NCBI GenBank assembly: GCA_019419865.1
Contig: JAHZIG010000001.1
Location: 1 to 64,000 of the forward strand
Source of the DNA: Clostridiales bacterium
Lineage (GTDB): Bacteria > Bacillota > Clostridia > Monoglobales > Monoglobaceae
Direction: 5' to 3'
Length of the DNA stretch: 64,000 nt
A program made the translations under genes and the position numbers. This document shows, in pieces, positions 26,383 through 36,174 of this stretch. Numbering within the stretch: position 1 is the first letter of the stretch; every line of letters begins with the position of its first letter. The notes beneath the pieces are model-generated. The model did no database searches and was not told where the DNA came from. It was given only the letters and a program-made list of their open reading frames with translations.

Positions 26383-26889
26383 TTAGTCTCTCACGAGAGC
26401 GTACATCTTCATATCTATGATTTTTCCGTTTTTAATGGCGTTTTTATGCAAAGTCCCTTCATATTCAAAACCGGCCTTTTCAAGCGCGCGGGCGCTGGCG
26501 TGGTTATACGCGAAAGGCTCGGCGTATATTCGAATTATGTCCGTATTATCGAAAACAAACGCGCACGCTTGCCGTATCGCATTTGGCATGATACCTTTTC
26601 CCCAATACTCCTCAGAAATATAATAACCTATTTCCGCCGTTCTTGCGTGTATGTTAGAACCTCTGAAAACGCTTATGCTTCCGACTGCTTTATCGTTTAC
26701 GGTAACGGCGAAAGCAAACGTCGTATTCGCGTCGGCGTTTAACATACTCGTAATGAATTTGCGCGCGTCGTCTACAGTATACGGATACGGTATGCCGTCT
26801 CTTAAATTATCTTGGATCTTTTCATTTGAAATAACCGCGGCTATATCCTCCGCATCTTCAATTCGCCACTTTCTTATCCTGCAATCCAT
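26383..26889 (-). CDS. GNAT family N-acetyltransferase (RimJ/RimL type)
   Basis: 168 residues with the GNAT order: IRKWRIEDAEDIAAVI at the start, GYYISEEYWGKGIMPNAIRQ as motif A (acetyl-CoA pyrophosphate loop, R/Q-x-x-G-x-G/A type), and YNHASARALEKAGFEYEGTL as motif B. The RimJ/RimL-like group acetylates protein N-termini or small amines. AGGAGAGCGGAGATCGT precedes the ATG. It is a lone leftward gene between the hydrolase and the nitroreductase. Confidence 0.93.
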   Translation of the reverse strand: MDCRIRKWRIEDAEDIAAVISNEKIQDNLRDGIPYPYTVDDARKFITSMLNADANTTFAFAVTVNDKAVGSISVFRGSNIHARTAEIGYYISEEYWGKGIMPNAIRQACAFVFDNTDIIRIYAEPFAYNHASARALEKAGFEYEGTLHKNAIKNGKIIDMKMYALVRD

Positions 26890-27012
26890 ACGATCTCCGC
26901 TCTCCTATTTTATTGCGTTTGCCTAAGCCGCCGTTCGGTCGTTAAAATCGTTAAATTTTACTCGAAGTCCCGGCAAGAGGTTTTGCATAATACGGCTATT
27001 TTAAAAAATCAG

Positions 27013-27588
27013 CTATATAATAATATCCTCAAGTCTGCGCTTAGGCACGTAATGCACGTTATTTTCCCTGTGATAGCAGGTGTCGCCGCTCTCGTCGATA
27101 TCGGTTATAACCACGTCGTCTATCGGCTTTCCGATCGCGATCACAAGCTCCGGCTCTATATTAGGCTCGAGCTTCAGGGCTTCGCTCAGCTCGCCGCGGC
27201 TGAAGTTTCCTATCATACAGCCGCCGAGTCCCATCTCCACGGCGCCCAGCAGGATAGTCTGAGCTACGATCCCGACGTCCGAACTGAACGCGGCCGGGTT
27301 TGCTCCAATACTTTTATCGACGCAGACGACGATAAACGCCGTCGGCTTCTCGCCCTCGTGCGGGAGTTCTTCTTCGATCCTTTTCGCCCAGCCCGTGAGC
27401 GGCTGTATCTTTGAGTTTGTCTCTTGGTCGCACGACAGATAATATTTAAGCGGCTGTATATTCGCGCTCGCCGCGCAGTATCTTGTGTAATCCACAAGCG
27501 TCTCAAGCTCGCCCCGCTCCACTTTTCTGTTCTCGTCAAAACCGCGGCGGCTTCTGTTCGCCATAACTAATTCCTTAAACGTATTCAT
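27013..27588 (-). CDS. Nitroreductase family protein
   Basis: FMN-dependent NAD(P)H oxidoreductase fold of 191 residues. SRRGFDENRKV is the N-terminal FMN-phosphate-binding region (about residues 13-23), AASANIQPLKYY corresponds to the PSxxNxQP flavin loop, and VEMGLGGCMIGNFSR to the conserved glycine-rich segment. The C-terminal VITDIDESGDTCYHRENNVHYVPKR tail is frequent in clostridial members. Physiological substrate unknown; reduction of quinones or nitro-compounds is typical. Good ribosome binding site AGGAG. Confidence 0.92.
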   Translation of the reverse strand: MNTFKELVMANRSRRGFDENRKVERGELETLVDYTRYCAASANIQPLKYYLSCDQETNSKIQPLTGWAKRIEEELPHEGEKPTAFIVVCVDKSIGANPAAFSSDVGIVAQTILLGAVEMGLGGCMIGNFSRGELSEALKLEPNIEPELVIAIGKPIDDVVITDIDESGDTCYHRENNVHYVPKRRLEDIII

Positions 27589-27680
27589 TTTTTCTTCTCC
27601 TCTTCTTTAAATTATTTTTAAGCGTCTTCGCCGATCGCGATCGAACGCTTTTAGAAAACGGACGCGTATCGCGCTCCGCC

Positions 27681-29003
27681 TTATTTAGATACGATCGTAT
27701 ACTTATCGTCAAATTCCCGTTTTAATTCGGTCGAATAGAAAGTCTCGACCGCCGAGATCATGTAATCTAAATCCCTGCTTCCCGCGGTCTCGTACGCCGA
27801 GTGCATGGCGAGCTGCGCCAAGCCTATATCTACCGAATTTAAAGCCACCTGTTCGTTCGATAGATTTCCGAGCGTGGAACCGCCGGGGATATCGCTTCTG
27901 TTTGAATAGATCTGATATTTTATCCCGCGTCTTTCGCAGATCTCTTTGAATATCGCCTCAGAGACCGAATCGGTGACGTATCTCTGATTCGCGTTATATT
28001 TTATAACGACTCCGTCGTTCATATACGGTCTGTTATTTGAATCCGCCTTATCCGGATTGTTGGGGTGGACGGCGTGAGCATTATCCGCCGAAAGCATAAA
28101 GCCGGACGCGAGCGCGGAGATATAGTCGCTTCTTCCGCCGCCGAGTTCCTCGTTGACACGCGTAAGCGTATCCCTTAAAAACGTCGATCTCGCCCCCTGT
28201 TTCGTGCCGCTGCCGACCTCCTCGTTATCGAAAATAACCGCCGCTCTTACGGTTTCGGTTTCGATATCCGCCGTATTTATAAGCCCCGTTATCGCCGAAT
28301 ACGCGCATTGCAGGTCGTCTATCCTCGGACAGGAAAAATATTCGTCGTTAAATCCCCATATCTTCCCCCTATCCCTGTTATACAAGAACAGGTCGTAGCC
28401 GAGCAGCTTGTCCTGCGCAATCTCCGCCGTCGAGGCTATAAGCTCCTCAAACTTGCCCTTTGAGCTATAGTCGCCGAAAAGCGGGGGCATGTGGGTCCTG
28501 ACGTTCCACTTAACGCCCTCGTTCATACCCCCGTCCATGTGTATGGCGAGACTTGGGATACATACGAGGTCTCTGTCTATATTGACGTTTTTGACCGCTA
28601 CCCCGTCGGGCGTTCTAAACGCCGCTCTGCCGGCGATCGAAAGCGGCCTGTCGAGCCAGCTCGAGATTATCATTCCGCCGTATTTCTCCACGCTCAGCTT
28701 GACGTATTTATTATCGACGGCTATCTCCGGCGCCGGTTTTATCTTAAACGACGGGGAGTCGCTGTGCGCCGCCGCTATCATAAAGCTTTTAAACGGCTTC
28801 TTTGGAACAATAAAAGCCGCTATAGTCGAACCGTTTCGGCAGACGTAGTATTTTCCGCCCGGCTTTATATCCCATTTCCGGTCTTCAAACAGACGCGTAA
28901 ATCCGCTTTTATCAAGCATAGCGCTGAAATTTTCAATAGCGTGAAAGCAGGTGGGCGTTTTGTCTATAAATTCAATCAGTCCGTTTATCGTTTTATTATC
29001 CAT
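27681..29003 (-). CDS. apeB: M18 family aminopeptidase
   Basis: Cytoplasmic dizinc aminopeptidase of about 440 residues, the usual length, that removes N-terminal (often acidic or hydrophobic) residues from peptides. Metal-ligand regions are visible: AAAHSDSPSFKIKP, FDNEEVGSGTKQGA and SADNAHAVHPN, with IPGGSTLGNLS near the C-terminus. The ATG at 29003 follows AAGGAGTGTTACGA; an in-frame TTG-like start nine bases upstream is less likely. It stands between the nitroreductase and a small membrane protein on the same strand and may be co-transcribed with them. Confidence 0.94.
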   Translation of the reverse strand: MDNKTINGLIEFIDKTPTCFHAIENFSAMLDKSGFTRLFEDRKWDIKPGGKYYVCRNGSTIAAFIVPKKPFKSFMIAAAHSDSPSFKIKPAPEIAVDNKYVKLSVEKYGGMIISSWLDRPLSIAGRAAFRTPDGVAVKNVNIDRDLVCIPSLAIHMDGGMNEGVKWNVRTHMPPLFGDYSSKGKFEELIASTAEIAQDKLLGYDLFLYNRDRGKIWGFNDEYFSCPRIDDLQCAYSAITGLINTADIETETVRAAVIFDNEEVGSGTKQGARSTFLRDTLTRVNEELGGGRSDYISALASGFMLSADNAHAVHPNNPDKADSNNRPYMNDGVVIKYNANQRYVTDSVSEAIFKEICERRGIKYQIYSNRSDIPGGSTLGNLSNEQVALNSVDIGLAQLAMHSAYETAGSRDLDYMISAVETFYSTELKREFDDKYTIVSK

Positions 29004-29069
29004 TCGTAACACTCCTTATACATATATCCAAGCGGCGCCGCCGCTATGTACAGAAAAAACCTATAGACC

Positions 29070-29417
29070 CTATAACAGGATCCCCGCGATAACGTTTACC
29101 GCAAACATCCATAGTATAAATATATTTACGCATATGCAGATCATCGAAGGCAGTTTAAAAAAGTCATTGGTCGTAAAGGCTAAGATCAACATATACAGCG
29201 CCGCGATCGACAGTATGCCGGATAGGATTGCGCCCATGGCGGTCAATACGGCGGCCGCTACCGTAAGCGCCCAGCCTATCGCCGATATGATCGTCCATCT
29301 GATTCGTTTTTGTCTTTCACTCCACTCCAACGCATTTTTCAATGACTGATAAACCTCGTCGTTTGACATATCAAAATTCTCTTCGTCCGACATGGCAAAC
29401 TTTTCATCGTTTGACAT
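29070..29417 (-). CDS. Small membrane protein, unknown function
   Basis: 115 residues: a polar, acidic N-terminal tail with short repeats (MSNDEKFAMSDEENFDMSND), then three hydrophobic helices (about 43-62, 64-85 and 90-114). GAGAGGAGATAAGGCT precedes the ATG. It lies 29 bases after the S1C protease gene on the same strand, so is likely in its operon and could be a partner of that protease. The family was not recognised. Confidence 0.7.
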   Translation of the reverse strand: MSNDEKFAMSDEENFDMSNDEVYQSLKNALEWSERQKRIRWTIISAIGWALTVAAAVLTAMGAILSGILSIAALYMLILAFTTNDFFKLPSMICICVNIFILWMFAVNVIAGILL

Positions 29418-29446
29418 AGCCTTATCTCCTCTCTTTAAGGTTATCG

Positions 29447-30511
29447 TTATTTATCGTGTCTGGCCAGTTTCCTCGCCTTTATGTCCGCCGGTCTCCTATG
29501 CGCCCGATTCCAACGCTCCTGCGCGGACGGAGCGCTCTTCGCCTTCGGAGCGTTCGCCAACGACGACAGTCTTTCTATATCGTCCGCTCTTTTGTTGTTT
29601 AAAGCGTTAGCCCTCTCGATCTGGATATCCAGCCGCTCTTCGAGCTTATTCGTTCTGTCCCTGTGGGAAAGCATGACGAGCATGAAGATAAAGCAGATCA
29701 CGGCCGCGATCGCTAAGCCGAACAGGATCATTCGGTTTTCACGCTCGGCGCTCTCCAGCATCCCGCTGTATTGATTTCGTATGCTCTCGGCTATCTGCTG
29801 ATACGATTCGCTCGTCTCGCCCGAGCCGCTTTCGCTCTGTATCACGACGCTGCCCGACTCCGCCAAAGCCAGCTCCGATTCCGGCGCGAGAGTCACGCTC
29901 ACGTTATTATCGCTCAAAAAGTCGGCTACGATACTCATGGGGATCGCGAGCGATACCCTCTCCACGTCCTCGACCTTCATATCGTTAACGCCTATTACCT
30001 GTCCGGCGGAGTTTAAAAGAGGTCCGCCGCTGTTGCCCGGGTTTACCGCCGCGTCCGTCTGGATATATACGTTTCCTTCAACTTCCCTTTCGGACGCGGA
30101 CAACACGCCTTTAGATACCGTAAAAGAAAGTCCGTTCGGCGCGCCTATAGCGTACACGTCCGAACCGAGCGGAGGCGTCGCCGCAGTCATGGGTATTGTG
30201 GGAAAATTAGCGCCCGGAACCTCTATCAAGGCCAGATCCAGACCCGGATCGGAGGCTATGATATTCCCTAAGTACGCGGTCTCGTTGTTGGTCTCTATCA
30301 CCAAACTCGATACGCCGTTTATAACGTGTTCGCTTGTGATTATCATATCGCTTGAGACGGCGAAGCCGCTGCCCACCGACCTGTTGGTTCTTATAACGAC
30401 GACCGAGTCGCAGATCCCCTCGACGTCGAAATCGATCGCGTACGCGCGGCTCCCGCCGCCGAATACGCATATAAGGACTGCAACCAATAAAAATATTTTT
30501 CTGAGTTTCAT
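29447..30511 (-). CDS. Exported, membrane-anchored S1C (HtrA/DegP-like) serine protease
   Basis: Signal peptide (to about residue 25) then a trypsin-like domain with catalytic triad His62 (TSEHVI), Asp92 (LDLALIE) and Ser161 (NPGNSGGP). No PDZ domain follows. Instead there is a linker (about 215-255), a membrane helix (about 257-278, ILFGLAIAAVICFIFMLVML) and a basic cytoplasmic tail with predicted coiled coil. The catalytic domain is therefore held on the outside and the tail reaches into the cytoplasm, an arrangement suited to envelope quality control or signalling. AGAGGTGGTAT precedes the ATG. It follows birA by 24 bases. Confidence 0.9.
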   Translation of the reverse strand: MKLRKIFLLVAVLICVFGGGSRAYAIDFDVEGICDSVVVIRTNRSVGSGFAVSSDMIITSEHVINGVSSLVIETNNETAYLGNIIASDPGLDLALIEVPGANFPTIPMTAATPPLGSDVYAIGAPNGLSFTVSKGVLSASEREVEGNVYIQTDAAVNPGNSGGPLLNSAGQVIGVNDMKVEDVERVSLAIPMSIVADFLSDNNVSVTLAPESELALAESGSVVIQSESGSGETSESYQQIAESIRNQYSGMLESAERENRMILFGLAIAAVICFIFMLVMLSHRDRTNKLEERLDIQIERANALNNKRADDIERLSSLANAPKAKSAPSAQERWNRAHRRPADIKARKLARHDK

Positions 30512-30535
30512 ATACCACCTCTGAATATATAACGC

Positions 30536-31504
30536 CTAATCTACCGGTCTTATGCTTATCTCACCGGTACTCAGGGTCTTTCTTTCTCCCCCTTCGCTCT
30601 CTACGACCAAGCCCCCCATATCGTCTATATCCTTTGCGGTAACAATTTCTCCGGTACCGACTATCCGTATCTTCTTTCCGATCACCATCGACCGCCTCTT
30701 GTATTCGTCTATATATCCGCCCGAACTAAGCTTAGCCTCTATACCCGCGACTCCGTTTATAATCTCGGCCGCGAGCGTATTCCGCGAAAATTTTTTCTCG
30801 CCGCCATTCGATATTGCCCCGGCAATTTCAGTCACATCCTCTGGAAAGTTTCCTGCGCCGACGTTGACCCCTATGCCCACGATCAGGCTCTCGACCATGG
30901 CGGACTCAAAATCCATGACCGCCTCGGTCAGTATCCCGCATATCTTTTTTTCGTTTAAATATATATCGTTGACCCATTTTATCTGAGGATATACGCCGCA
31001 TACTTTTTCGATCGCCTTGCATACCTCGACCGACGCCGCAGTCGTATACAACACCGCTAAGTCGCCTTTTACGCCCGGTCTTAAAATAATACTGATGTAC
31101 AGACCGGTATCCGACGGAGAATAGAACTTTCTGCCCAATCTTCCCCTGCCGTTCGTCTGTTCGTTGGCTATCACGACCGTATTTTTTTCGGCTCCGTCCA
31201 CCGCCATCTTCTTAGCGGTCAGATTAGTCGATTCGAGCGTTTTATAGACGTATATTTTATCCTTGAGAGATTTGTCGTCTAAACGCTCGGCTATATCGTC
31301 CTTATCCAAAACGTTGCTGAAAACGTCCAATATATATCCGGAGTTCGTCTTGGCGCCGATCGAGTAGCCGTCGTCCTTTATCGACCTTATGGCTTTCCAG
31401 ACCGCGGTCCTCGATATACCAAGCTCCTCTGCTATGCTCTCGCCGGATACGGCTTTTCCTCCCGCTTTTTTTAATATGTTTAATACTTCTTTTTTAGTGT
31501 TCAT
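30536..31504 (-). CDS. birA: Bifunctional biotin ligase / biotin operon repressor
   Basis: Activates biotin to biotinyl-5'-AMP, loads it onto carboxylase carrier proteins, and represses biotin genes when unoccupied. N-terminal winged helix (about residues 3-62, ESIAEELGISRTAVWKAIRS), ligase core with TNGRGRLGRKFYSP (biotin/ATP loop), QIKWVNDIYL and GILTEAV, and a C-terminal SH3-like domain ending about 322. The presence of the winged helix makes it the class II (regulatory) type. ATG 31504 follows GGAGAAAGAACAAAT; a longer start at 31540 would overlap that site. No biotin synthesis genes are near. Confidence 0.95.
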   Translation of the reverse strand: MNTKKEVLNILKKAGGKAVSGESIAEELGISRTAVWKAIRSIKDDGYSIGAKTNSGYILDVFSNVLDKDDIAERLDDKSLKDKIYVYKTLESTNLTAKKMAVDGAEKNTVVIANEQTNGRGRLGRKFYSPSDTGLYISIILRPGVKGDLAVLYTTAASVEVCKAIEKVCGVYPQIKWVNDIYLNEKKICGILTEAVMDFESAMVESLIVGIGVNVGAGNFPEDVTEIAGAISNGGEKKFSRNTLAAEIINGVAGIEAKLSSGGYIDEYKRRSMVIGKKIRIVGTGEIVTAKDIDDMGGLVVESEGGERKTLSTGEISIRPVD

Positions 31505-31584
31505 ATTTGTTCTTTCTCCGCAAAATAAATTAGCCGTCAATATTCGCTTTTTATCATATAGATATAAATTTATCCTATCGCCGG

Positions 31585-34500
31585 CTATGAATTTACCAGC
31601 TTTACATTATCGGCTCCCAGGATCTCGGTCAGCCTATCTATCTTATCCAAGCCGCCGTTTTCAAGAGATATTTGCATATGCTCGGGCGCCTTATAGGTCT
31701 GTTTCTTATCCTCGGCTCTTATATACACCGAGACGTCTCCGCCGTCCGAGCCGAGTATTTTCTTTACGTTTCCCATCGCCGCGGAATCGCTTCGCATAAG
31801 CCTTACGTACAGCCTGCACCCGCTTTTATCCGACTCTTTATCTTTTTTATTCGTTTTCCTGTCTCTATTGGCGGCGATATTTTCCGTCGTCAGCGGAGTT
31901 ATCTCAAACACTCTGACCTTTGGCGGCGCGTCCTCCTGCGCGTCCAGATTGCCGCTGATTATTATTTTCGAGTCCTCTTTTAAAAGAGCGTCGTACTTTA
32001 AAACCGATTTTGGAAAGACGATCGCGCTTATGCTCCCCGTCATGTCCTCGAGCTCGACGTATTTCATTATATCGTTCTTTCTTGTGATCCTCGAACGCAC
32101 GTCTGTTATTATCCCCGCTATCCTGACCTCTCGGTCGGCAGAGTATTCGCCGCTCTCGTTTTCGTTTATATCGATTATGCGGTCGAATCCGCCGCTTTCC
32201 AAAACGTCGGCGAACTCGTCGAGCGGATGCCCAGAGACATATATCCCCAGGCAATTCTTTTCCATTGCAAGCAATTCCTTGCGTGGAAATTCCGCCCGGT
32301 CTTGAAATTTATCCTCGGTTGAATTCAGCTCCTCAAACTCTCCGAACATATTTATCTGACCCGGCATGACGGATCTACTCTTGTTTTGGATGTTATCCAT
32401 CACTTTTTCGTACTCGAACATCAACACGCTGCGCTTTAGCCCCAAACTGTCGAACACTCCGCCTTCGATCATATGCTCGACCATCCGCTTGGTCACTTTA
32501 AGATCCTTTACTCTTGTGCAAAATTCGGTGAAGGATTTGTATGTTCCGTTTAAGTCGCGTTCTTTTATGATCTCGTCCACGACTCCGGTCCCCACAGTCT
32601 TTATCGCCGCGAGTCCGAACCTTATATTTTCTTCGCCCGTATCCGGATCTTTGTCAACCGTAAAATACTGACCGCTCTTATTTATATCCGGAGGCAGAAC
32701 CTTTATCCCTTTTCGCGAACAGATCTCAATATATTTTGTGACCTTATCCGTCGTTTCAACCCATGACGTGAGCAGCGCGGTAAAGAACTCGACCGGATAA
32801 TGACGCTTGAGCCACGCGGTCTGATAAGCTACTACCGCGTACGCCGCGGCGTGACTTTTATTAAAGGCGTAGGACGCAAAATCCATCATCTCGTCGAATA
32901 TGGAATTTGCGGTCGCCTCGTCCACCCCTCTTTTTATCGCGCCGTCGACGCTGTTCTCTCCGTCGTCTATGCCGTAGATAAAGTTCTTCTTCTCCTGCGC
33001 CATGACGTCGGCTTTTTTCTTGGACATGGCGCGTCTTACCAAGTCCGCCCTGCCGAGCGAGTAACCGGCGAGTTCCCGGACTATCTGCATTACCTGTTCC
33101 TGATACACTATACACCCGTAAGTTACGTTTAAAATAGGCTCCAGGAGAGGGTGCTTGTATTTGATCGCTCCCTTGGAATTTTTATTCGCCACGTAGGTCG
33201 GTATCGAATCCATCGGTCCCGGACGGTATAACGAGATACCCGCTATTATATCTTCGAGCGAGTTCGGCTTAAGCTCGGTCATAAACGATTTCATGCCGCC
33301 GCTCTCAAGCTGAAAAACGCCGTCCGTATCGCCGCTCGAGATCATATCGTACGTGTCCTTATCGTCCATATCTATATTGTCGATATCTATATCTATTCCA
33401 TGAGTTTCCTTAATATGTCTTACCGCGTCGCGAATCACCGTCAGCGTTCTGAGCCCCAAAAAGTCCATCTTCAAAAGCCCGAGCCGCTCTATCGTAGTCA
33501 TGGTAAACTGCGTGGTTATCACGTCCTCGTTTTTTTGCAGAGGCACGTAGTTATAGACCGGCTCCTTGGTTATTACCACCCCCGCCGCGTGAGTAGACGC
33601 GTGCCTCGGCAGTCCTTCCAAAGCCGACGCGGTGTCTATCAGTCGCTTTATAAGCGGATCGCCGTCGTACATCGCCTTAAGTTTTTTACTGATCTTAAGC
33701 GATTTTTCAATGGTTATATGCAGCTCTTTCGGCACCTCCTTGGCCACCGAATCCACAGTCGCATACGGAATATCCAAAACTCGTCCGACGTCGCGTATCG
33801 CCTGCTTTGCCGCCATCGTCCCGAAAGTGATTATCTGACATACCCTGTCGTCGCCGTACTTTCGATTCACATAGTCTATGACTTCCTGGCGGCGTTCGTA
33901 GCAGAAATCTATGTCTATATCCGGCATACTCACCCTCTCGGGATTCAAAAACCTCTCAAAAATAAGGTCGTATTTTATGGGATCTACGTTGGTTATCCTA
34001 AGACAATACGAGACGACGCTTCCCGCCGCGCTCCCGCGGCCGGGCCCTACGGCTATCCCATTTTGCCGGGCGTAGTTTATAAAATCCCAGACTATCAAAA
34101 AGTAGTCTACATAACCCATGCTCTTTATAGTATTCAGCTCGTACTCGACTCTTTCAAGCACGTCTTTGGGATTGTCCGGATACCGCTGCGAGAAGCCGTT
34201 CATCGTCAGTTCTTTTAAATATTCAAACGCGGTATATCCTTCCGGCACGTCGAATTCGGGAAGGTGGAGCTTTCCAAATTCTATTTCCACATTACATCTG
34301 TCGGCTATCTTCTGTGTATTCTCCACGGCCTCGGGAAGGTATTCGAACAGCGCCGTCATCTCGTCCTCCGACTTGACGTACATCTGGTCGGTATCCATTT
34401 TCATCCTGTCCTGATCGTATATGGTCTTGCCGGTCTGGACGCACATCAAAACGTCCTGATACTCCGCGTCGCTTTGATTGACATAATGTATATCGTTCGT

Positions 34501-35106
34501 ACACACAACGTCCAGCTCAAGCTCCCGCGCAAGATTTATCAAGCCCGCGTTAAGTCTCTTCTGATCGTACAGCCCGTGATCCTGTATCTCTATAAAATAA
34601 TTCTCCCTGCCGAATATGTCGATAAATTCCAAAGCGTCGCGTTTCGCCTTCTCGTAATTATTATTGAGAATACTTCTCGACAACACTCCGAACATGCAGG
34701 CGCTGAGCGCGATTATCCCCTCGCTGTATTCTCTGAGGACGTCCATATCTATTCTCGGCTTATAATAAAATCCCTCGATATACCCGAGAGATACTATCTT
34801 CATTAAGTTTTTATATCCGGTATTATTCTCAGCCAATAAGATCAAATGACTGCTCGTGGAGTCGTGCTCATGAGTTTTATCAAACCTGCTTCTTGCAGCG
34901 ACATAGACCTCGCAGCCCAAAATAGGCTTTATGCCTATGCTCTTCGCATATTCATAAAAGTCGATAACCCCGTACATATTTCCATGGTCGGTAATGGCCA
35001 TAGCCGTCTGACCGAGTTCCTTCGCCCTGTCCAAAATCGCCGGTATGATCCCCTCCCCGTCAAGCAAACTGTATGCGGTATGAGTATGCAAATGCGCAAA
35101 AGCCAT
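31585..35106 (-). CDS. dnaE: DNA polymerase III subunit alpha
   Basis: C-family replicative polymerase of 1,173 residues. The N-terminal PHP domain starts FAHLHTHTAYSLLDG; the palm has the catalytic aspartates in PDIDIDF (about residue 393) with GPGRGSAAGS just before; the tail has helix-hairpin-helix and an OB fold (VRIAGIITDVRSRITRKND). Length and order match the DnaE1/DnaE group, not PolC. ATG 35106 follows GGAGGCGATCGT, and the protein must begin near FAHLHTH, which excludes the start at 35178. It is the last large gene of the hprK-to-dnaE leftward block, and dnaE after whiA is a common arrangement in Clostridia. Confidence 0.97.
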   Translation of the reverse strand: MAFAHLHTHTAYSLLDGEGIIPAILDRAKELGQTAMAITDHGNMYGVIDFYEYAKSIGIKPILGCEVYVAARSRFDKTHEHDSTSSHLILLAENNTGYKNLMKIVSLGYIEGFYYKPRIDMDVLREYSEGIIALSACMFGVLSRSILNNNYEKAKRDALEFIDIFGRENYFIEIQDHGLYDQKRLNAGLINLARELELDVVCTNDIHYVNQSDAEYQDVLMCVQTGKTIYDQDRMKMDTDQMYVKSEDEMTALFEYLPEAVENTQKIADRCNVEIEFGKLHLPEFDVPEGYTAFEYLKELTMNGFSQRYPDNPKDVLERVEYELNTIKSMGYVDYFLIVWDFINYARQNGIAVGPGRGSAAGSVVSYCLRITNVDPIKYDLIFERFLNPERVSMPDIDIDFCYERRQEVIDYVNRKYGDDRVCQIITFGTMAAKQAIRDVGRVLDIPYATVDSVAKEVPKELHITIEKSLKISKKLKAMYDGDPLIKRLIDTASALEGLPRHASTHAAGVVITKEPVYNYVPLQKNEDVITTQFTMTTIERLGLLKMDFLGLRTLTVIRDAVRHIKETHGIDIDIDNIDMDDKDTYDMISSGDTDGVFQLESGGMKSFMTELKPNSLEDIIAGISLYRPGPMDSIPTYVANKNSKGAIKYKHPLLEPILNVTYGCIVYQEQVMQIVRELAGYSLGRADLVRRAMSKKKADVMAQEKKNFIYGIDDGENSVDGAIKRGVDEATANSIFDEMMDFASYAFNKSHAAAYAVVAYQTAWLKRHYPVEFFTALLTSWVETTDKVTKYIEICSRKGIKVLPPDINKSGQYFTVDKDPDTGEENIRFGLAAIKTVGTGVVDEIIKERDLNGTYKSFTEFCTRVKDLKVTKRMVEHMIEGGVFDSLGLKRSVLMFEYEKVMDNIQNKSRSVMPGQINMFGEFEELNSTEDKFQDRAEFPRKELLAMEKNCLGIYVSGHPLDEFADVLESGGFDRIIDINENESGEYSADREVRIAGIITDVRSRITRKNDIMKYVELEDMTGSISAIVFPKSVLKYDALLKEDSKIIISGNLDAQEDAPPKVRVFEITPLTTENIAANRDRKTNKKDKESDKSGCRLYVRLMRSDSAAMGNVKKILGSDGGDVSVYIRAEDKKQTYKAPEHMQISLENGGLDKIDRLTEILGADNVKLVNS

Positions 35107-35206
35107 ACGATCGCCTCCGTTTCCAACATTTTTAAATCGATAAATTAAATGTAAAATAAACCCGCGCGCCGCCGTCAAGCTCCATTACGCACGCGCGCCC
35201 GTTCGA

Positions 35207-36115
35207 TCAAACCATCTTCATTATCTTTTGCATTCTGTGGTTTACCCCCGACTTGCTAAGCGGAGGGTTAAGCAGCGCGCCGAGCTCGCTAAGGCTCAGG
35301 TCCTTATGCTTTAATCTGAGTTCGGCTATCTCCCTAAGATCTTCGGGAATATTATCCAGACCTACGTATTTTTCGACTCTCTCGATCGCCTTAATCTGTT
35401 CTACGGCCGCGTTTATCGTTTTGGAAATGTTGGCCGTCTCGCTGTTCGCCGTGCGGTTGACGTCGTTGCGTATCTCTTTTTCTATTTTTATATTTATAAG
35501 CTCCATCTGCGCCTTATACGCGCCCATAAACGTCAATATATCCGAGATCGTCTCGCTGTTTTTTATATAAAGCACGTGCTTGGACTTTCGCATCACATGC
35601 CTGAAGTTGAATGACAGCGACTGCAACAGCTCATAAAGATCCTCAAGCAGACGTCCGTCCGAACTTACTATCTCCAAATTATAATTCTTACGCGGATCGA
35701 TAACCGTCCCCGCGCCCATAAAGACGCCGCGAAGAAAAGCGCGCTTACAGCAATTCTTCTTAACAATATTCGGAGAAATATGAAGCCGTATCTTTCCGGA
35801 ATGGATATCGAATATATCCAAATCGACCAATAACTGCATTATATGAGTAGTGTCGTCCAATTTAGCCACATACCTGATAGAATCGTCGGATATTTGTTTC
35901 ACTATAGGCTCAAAATTCTCCTTGCGGCATAAATTGACAAAACAGCCCAAAACATCCTGGTTTTCGGTCGTGAACTTAATAGACACTTCTTTATCGGAAA
36001 AGCGTATCGAAGCCCCGAACAAAATAAGTCCGGCAAGCTCCGCTATATCGCAGCAGTGGTTAGCGCTCTCCAATTTATATAATTCTTCTTTTGTCAGCTG
36101 TGAAAACGACTTCAT
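35207..36115 (-). CDS. whiA: DNA-binding protein WhiA
   Basis: 302 residues: N-terminal LAGLIDADG-homing-endonuclease-like domain (about 20-190) without nuclease function, and a C-terminal helix-turn-helix (about 220-300) with RLKHKDLSLSELGALLNPPL and KSGVNHRMQKI. In Gram-positives WhiA affects cell division and chromosome segregation, and in actinomycetes sporulation. GAGGGATGGTATT precedes the ATG. Part of rapZ-yvcK-whiA, the standard Firmicutes trio. Confidence 0.97.
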   Translation of the reverse strand: MKSFSQLTKEELYKLESANHCCDIAELAGLILFGASIRFSDKEVSIKFTTENQDVLGCFVNLCRKENFEPIVKQISDDSIRYVAKLDDTTHIMQLLVDLDIFDIHSGKIRLHISPNIVKKNCCKRAFLRGVFMGAGTVIDPRKNYNLEIVSSDGRLLEDLYELLQSLSFNFRHVMRKSKHVLYIKNSETISDILTFMGAYKAQMELINIKIEKEIRNDVNRTANSETANISKTINAAVEQIKAIERVEKYVGLDNIPEDLREIAELRLKHKDLSLSELGALLNPPLSKSGVNHRMQKIMKMV

Positions 36116-36174
36116 AATACCATCCCTCTAATTATCAGTCCAAAACAGTTTATGCGGCGGCAGCTCGCCCGCCT

